Below are positions 54,561-64,000 of a DNA stretch of 64,000 bases, one piece after another. How positions within the stretch are numbered: position 1 is the first letter of the stretch; every line of letters begins with the position of its first letter. Under the pieces are notes generated by a model that searched no databases, had not been told where the DNA came from, and saw only the letters and a program-made list of their open reading frames with translations. This DNA comes from Syngnathus acus. Taxonomy: Eukaryota; Chordata; Actinopteri; Syngnathiformes; Syngnathidae. Location of the stretch: the NCBI RefSeq assembly GCF_901709675.1, contig NC_051101.1, forward strand, positions 14,655,416 through 14,719,415. The letters are read 5' to 3'. Position numbers and translations under genes: made by a program.

Positions 54561-55299
54561 CCTCTCCGCGACAGACAGACAGACAGACAATCTCTGTGTG
54601 CTCAAATGACTGCAAAGCATGTGCTTGTGTTATTTAATCAAGTCATTGGCGACACAACAAAGAATGCATCTTGTATTAAATGCTCCTCAAGTCGATGGCA
54701 GAAGGTGCAACGGACCTGCAAGTCCACCTGTTAACATGAAGACAACACTGCATCTTTGATTTGATGTTATTCTTTTAATAGAGGCCTAATGTGTGTGTGC
54801 TACTTTTTCTTCCCTGTAAGATATCCATCCGCCTTGGCTCAAAAATGGTTGCTTTAATCAACACTCTGGAGGGGTTCTCATGCTGCTCGCCTCCGTTCCA
54901 ACAATGGTCGGAGGGACTCTAGATGGCAGAAGAGGCCCACTATAGCCCGCTCGCTCGGGTTTTGATGTCGCCCTACCTTTGAAATGCAAATGTCCCAAAC
55001 ATAGCACCCCCACAATGACGACCCCAAACTACGTCTCTCTATCTGTCTCACTCTCTGTCTGTCTGTCTGCCTCTCTCTCTCTCCCCCCGCCTCTCGCTTG
55101 CTTGAGGCAAGCATCACCAGTGCAAATCGATAAAAGCACCATTCAAATAGTCAACGCCGCACTGTGTTGTGTGCGTCCAGCACCTTCAACGTCACCCAGG
55201 TGCAAAACTGCGGACGCACCGCGAGTCCAGGGACGCACGCGCTCGCTGGATGCCCCACTCATCAGAAATGCTCGAGCCCTCGTCCAGGTTGCTTCGGTT

Positions 55300-55478
55300 C
55301 TCTCCTAAATTGGCGGCGTCTCTCTCACTTCATCGTGCGTATCGCGGCGGCGGCGGAAGCGGCAGCAGCGGCAGCAGCGGCAGCAGCAGCGCGGCGTCGG
55401 CCTTTCCTTGTAAGAAGAGGGAATCTCCCGGGAAGAAGGACCATTTGGGCTAGGCATTCGAACGTTCGAGGTGTGACA
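55300..55478 (+). promoter_or_regulatory. CSMD3 GC-rich 5' leader or promoter
   Basis: CGG and CAG triplet runs (55342-55395: GGCGGCGGCGG, then GGCAGCAGC repeats) precede the start codon, typical of a CpG-rich first exon. The transcription start is not placed. Confidence 0.45.

Positions 55479-64000
<8,522 letters not shown>

Larger units (their letters stand above)
46476..55299. other. EIF3H-CSMD3 intergenic region, no gene found
   Basis: About 8.8 kb without a recognisable exon. TRPS1 is expected here from vertebrate gene order, but no GATA-type or Ikaros-type zinc-finger sequence appears in any frame. It contains the minisatellites and transposon pieces listed separately, plus several AT-rich, repeat-poor tracts that look like conserved enhancers (about 47030-47320, 50790-50945, 53710-53990 and 54350-54560). 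The many short open frames show no family resemblance. Confidence 0.55.

Overview
The window is vertebrate nuclear DNA and almost certainly comes from a ray-finned fish with a compact genome. Intron-containing genes with GT-AG junctions encode proteins close to human orthologues. EXT1 spans about 5 kb here against roughly 0.3 Mb in human, and WASHC5 packs 28 coding exons into 6.9 kb. The rest is microsatellite-rich and carries fish-type interspersed repeats (tRNA-derived SINEs, hAT elements, a LINE-tail-like repeat). A pufferfish- or syngnathid-like genome is my guess; the species cannot be fixed from the sequence.

Layout: 1-9,684 has no recognisable gene. It holds a 71-bp tandem repeat at the left edge, a deleted hAT transposon, a 19-bp minisatellite, a LINE-tail-like repeat and the probable 3' UTR of LRATD2. 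Minus-strand genes follow: LRATD2 (9,685-10,551, one coding exon), NSMCE2 (12,357-14,566, 6 coding exons) and WASHC5/strumpellin (15,326-22,255, 28 coding exons). A divergent intergenic region (about 22.98-24.07 kb) leads to plus-strand genes: EXT1 (24,075-29,146, 11 exons), RAD21 (30,951-35,028, 13 coding exons), EIF3H (36,240-46,362, 8 exons) and the first five exons of CSMD3 (55,479 to the window edge).

The gene set matches human 8q23-q24, but as I recall the human order, TRPS1, UTP23, SLC30A8, MED30 and TRIB1 are missing from their expected positions, and NSMCE2/WASHC5/EXT1 orientations differ. The genes do not form a pathway. They cover heparan sulfate polymerisation (EXT1), cohesin (RAD21), SMC5/6 SUMO ligation (NSMCE2), the endosomal WASH complex (WASHC5), translation initiation (EIF3H), and two less defined proteins (LRATD2, CSMD3). 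The EIF3H introns and the 46.5-55.3 kb gap contain AT-rich, low-repeat tracts that look like conserved regulatory DNA, which would suit a TRPS1/CSMD3 regulatory block.

Summed exon lengths are multiples of three for NSMCE2, WASHC5, RAD21 and EIF3H, so those models are internally consistent. EXT1 and CSMD3 each need one extra base, at short homopolymers; these look like consensus errors rather than real breaks. The main points for a second look are microsatellites that start at 5' splice sites (especially about 33 GTGA units at the EXT1 exon 6 donor), a RAD21 that lacks the arginine of the second separase site, the missing TRPS1, and a hAT element with a perfect 8-bp target duplication. I found no clearly new biological system.
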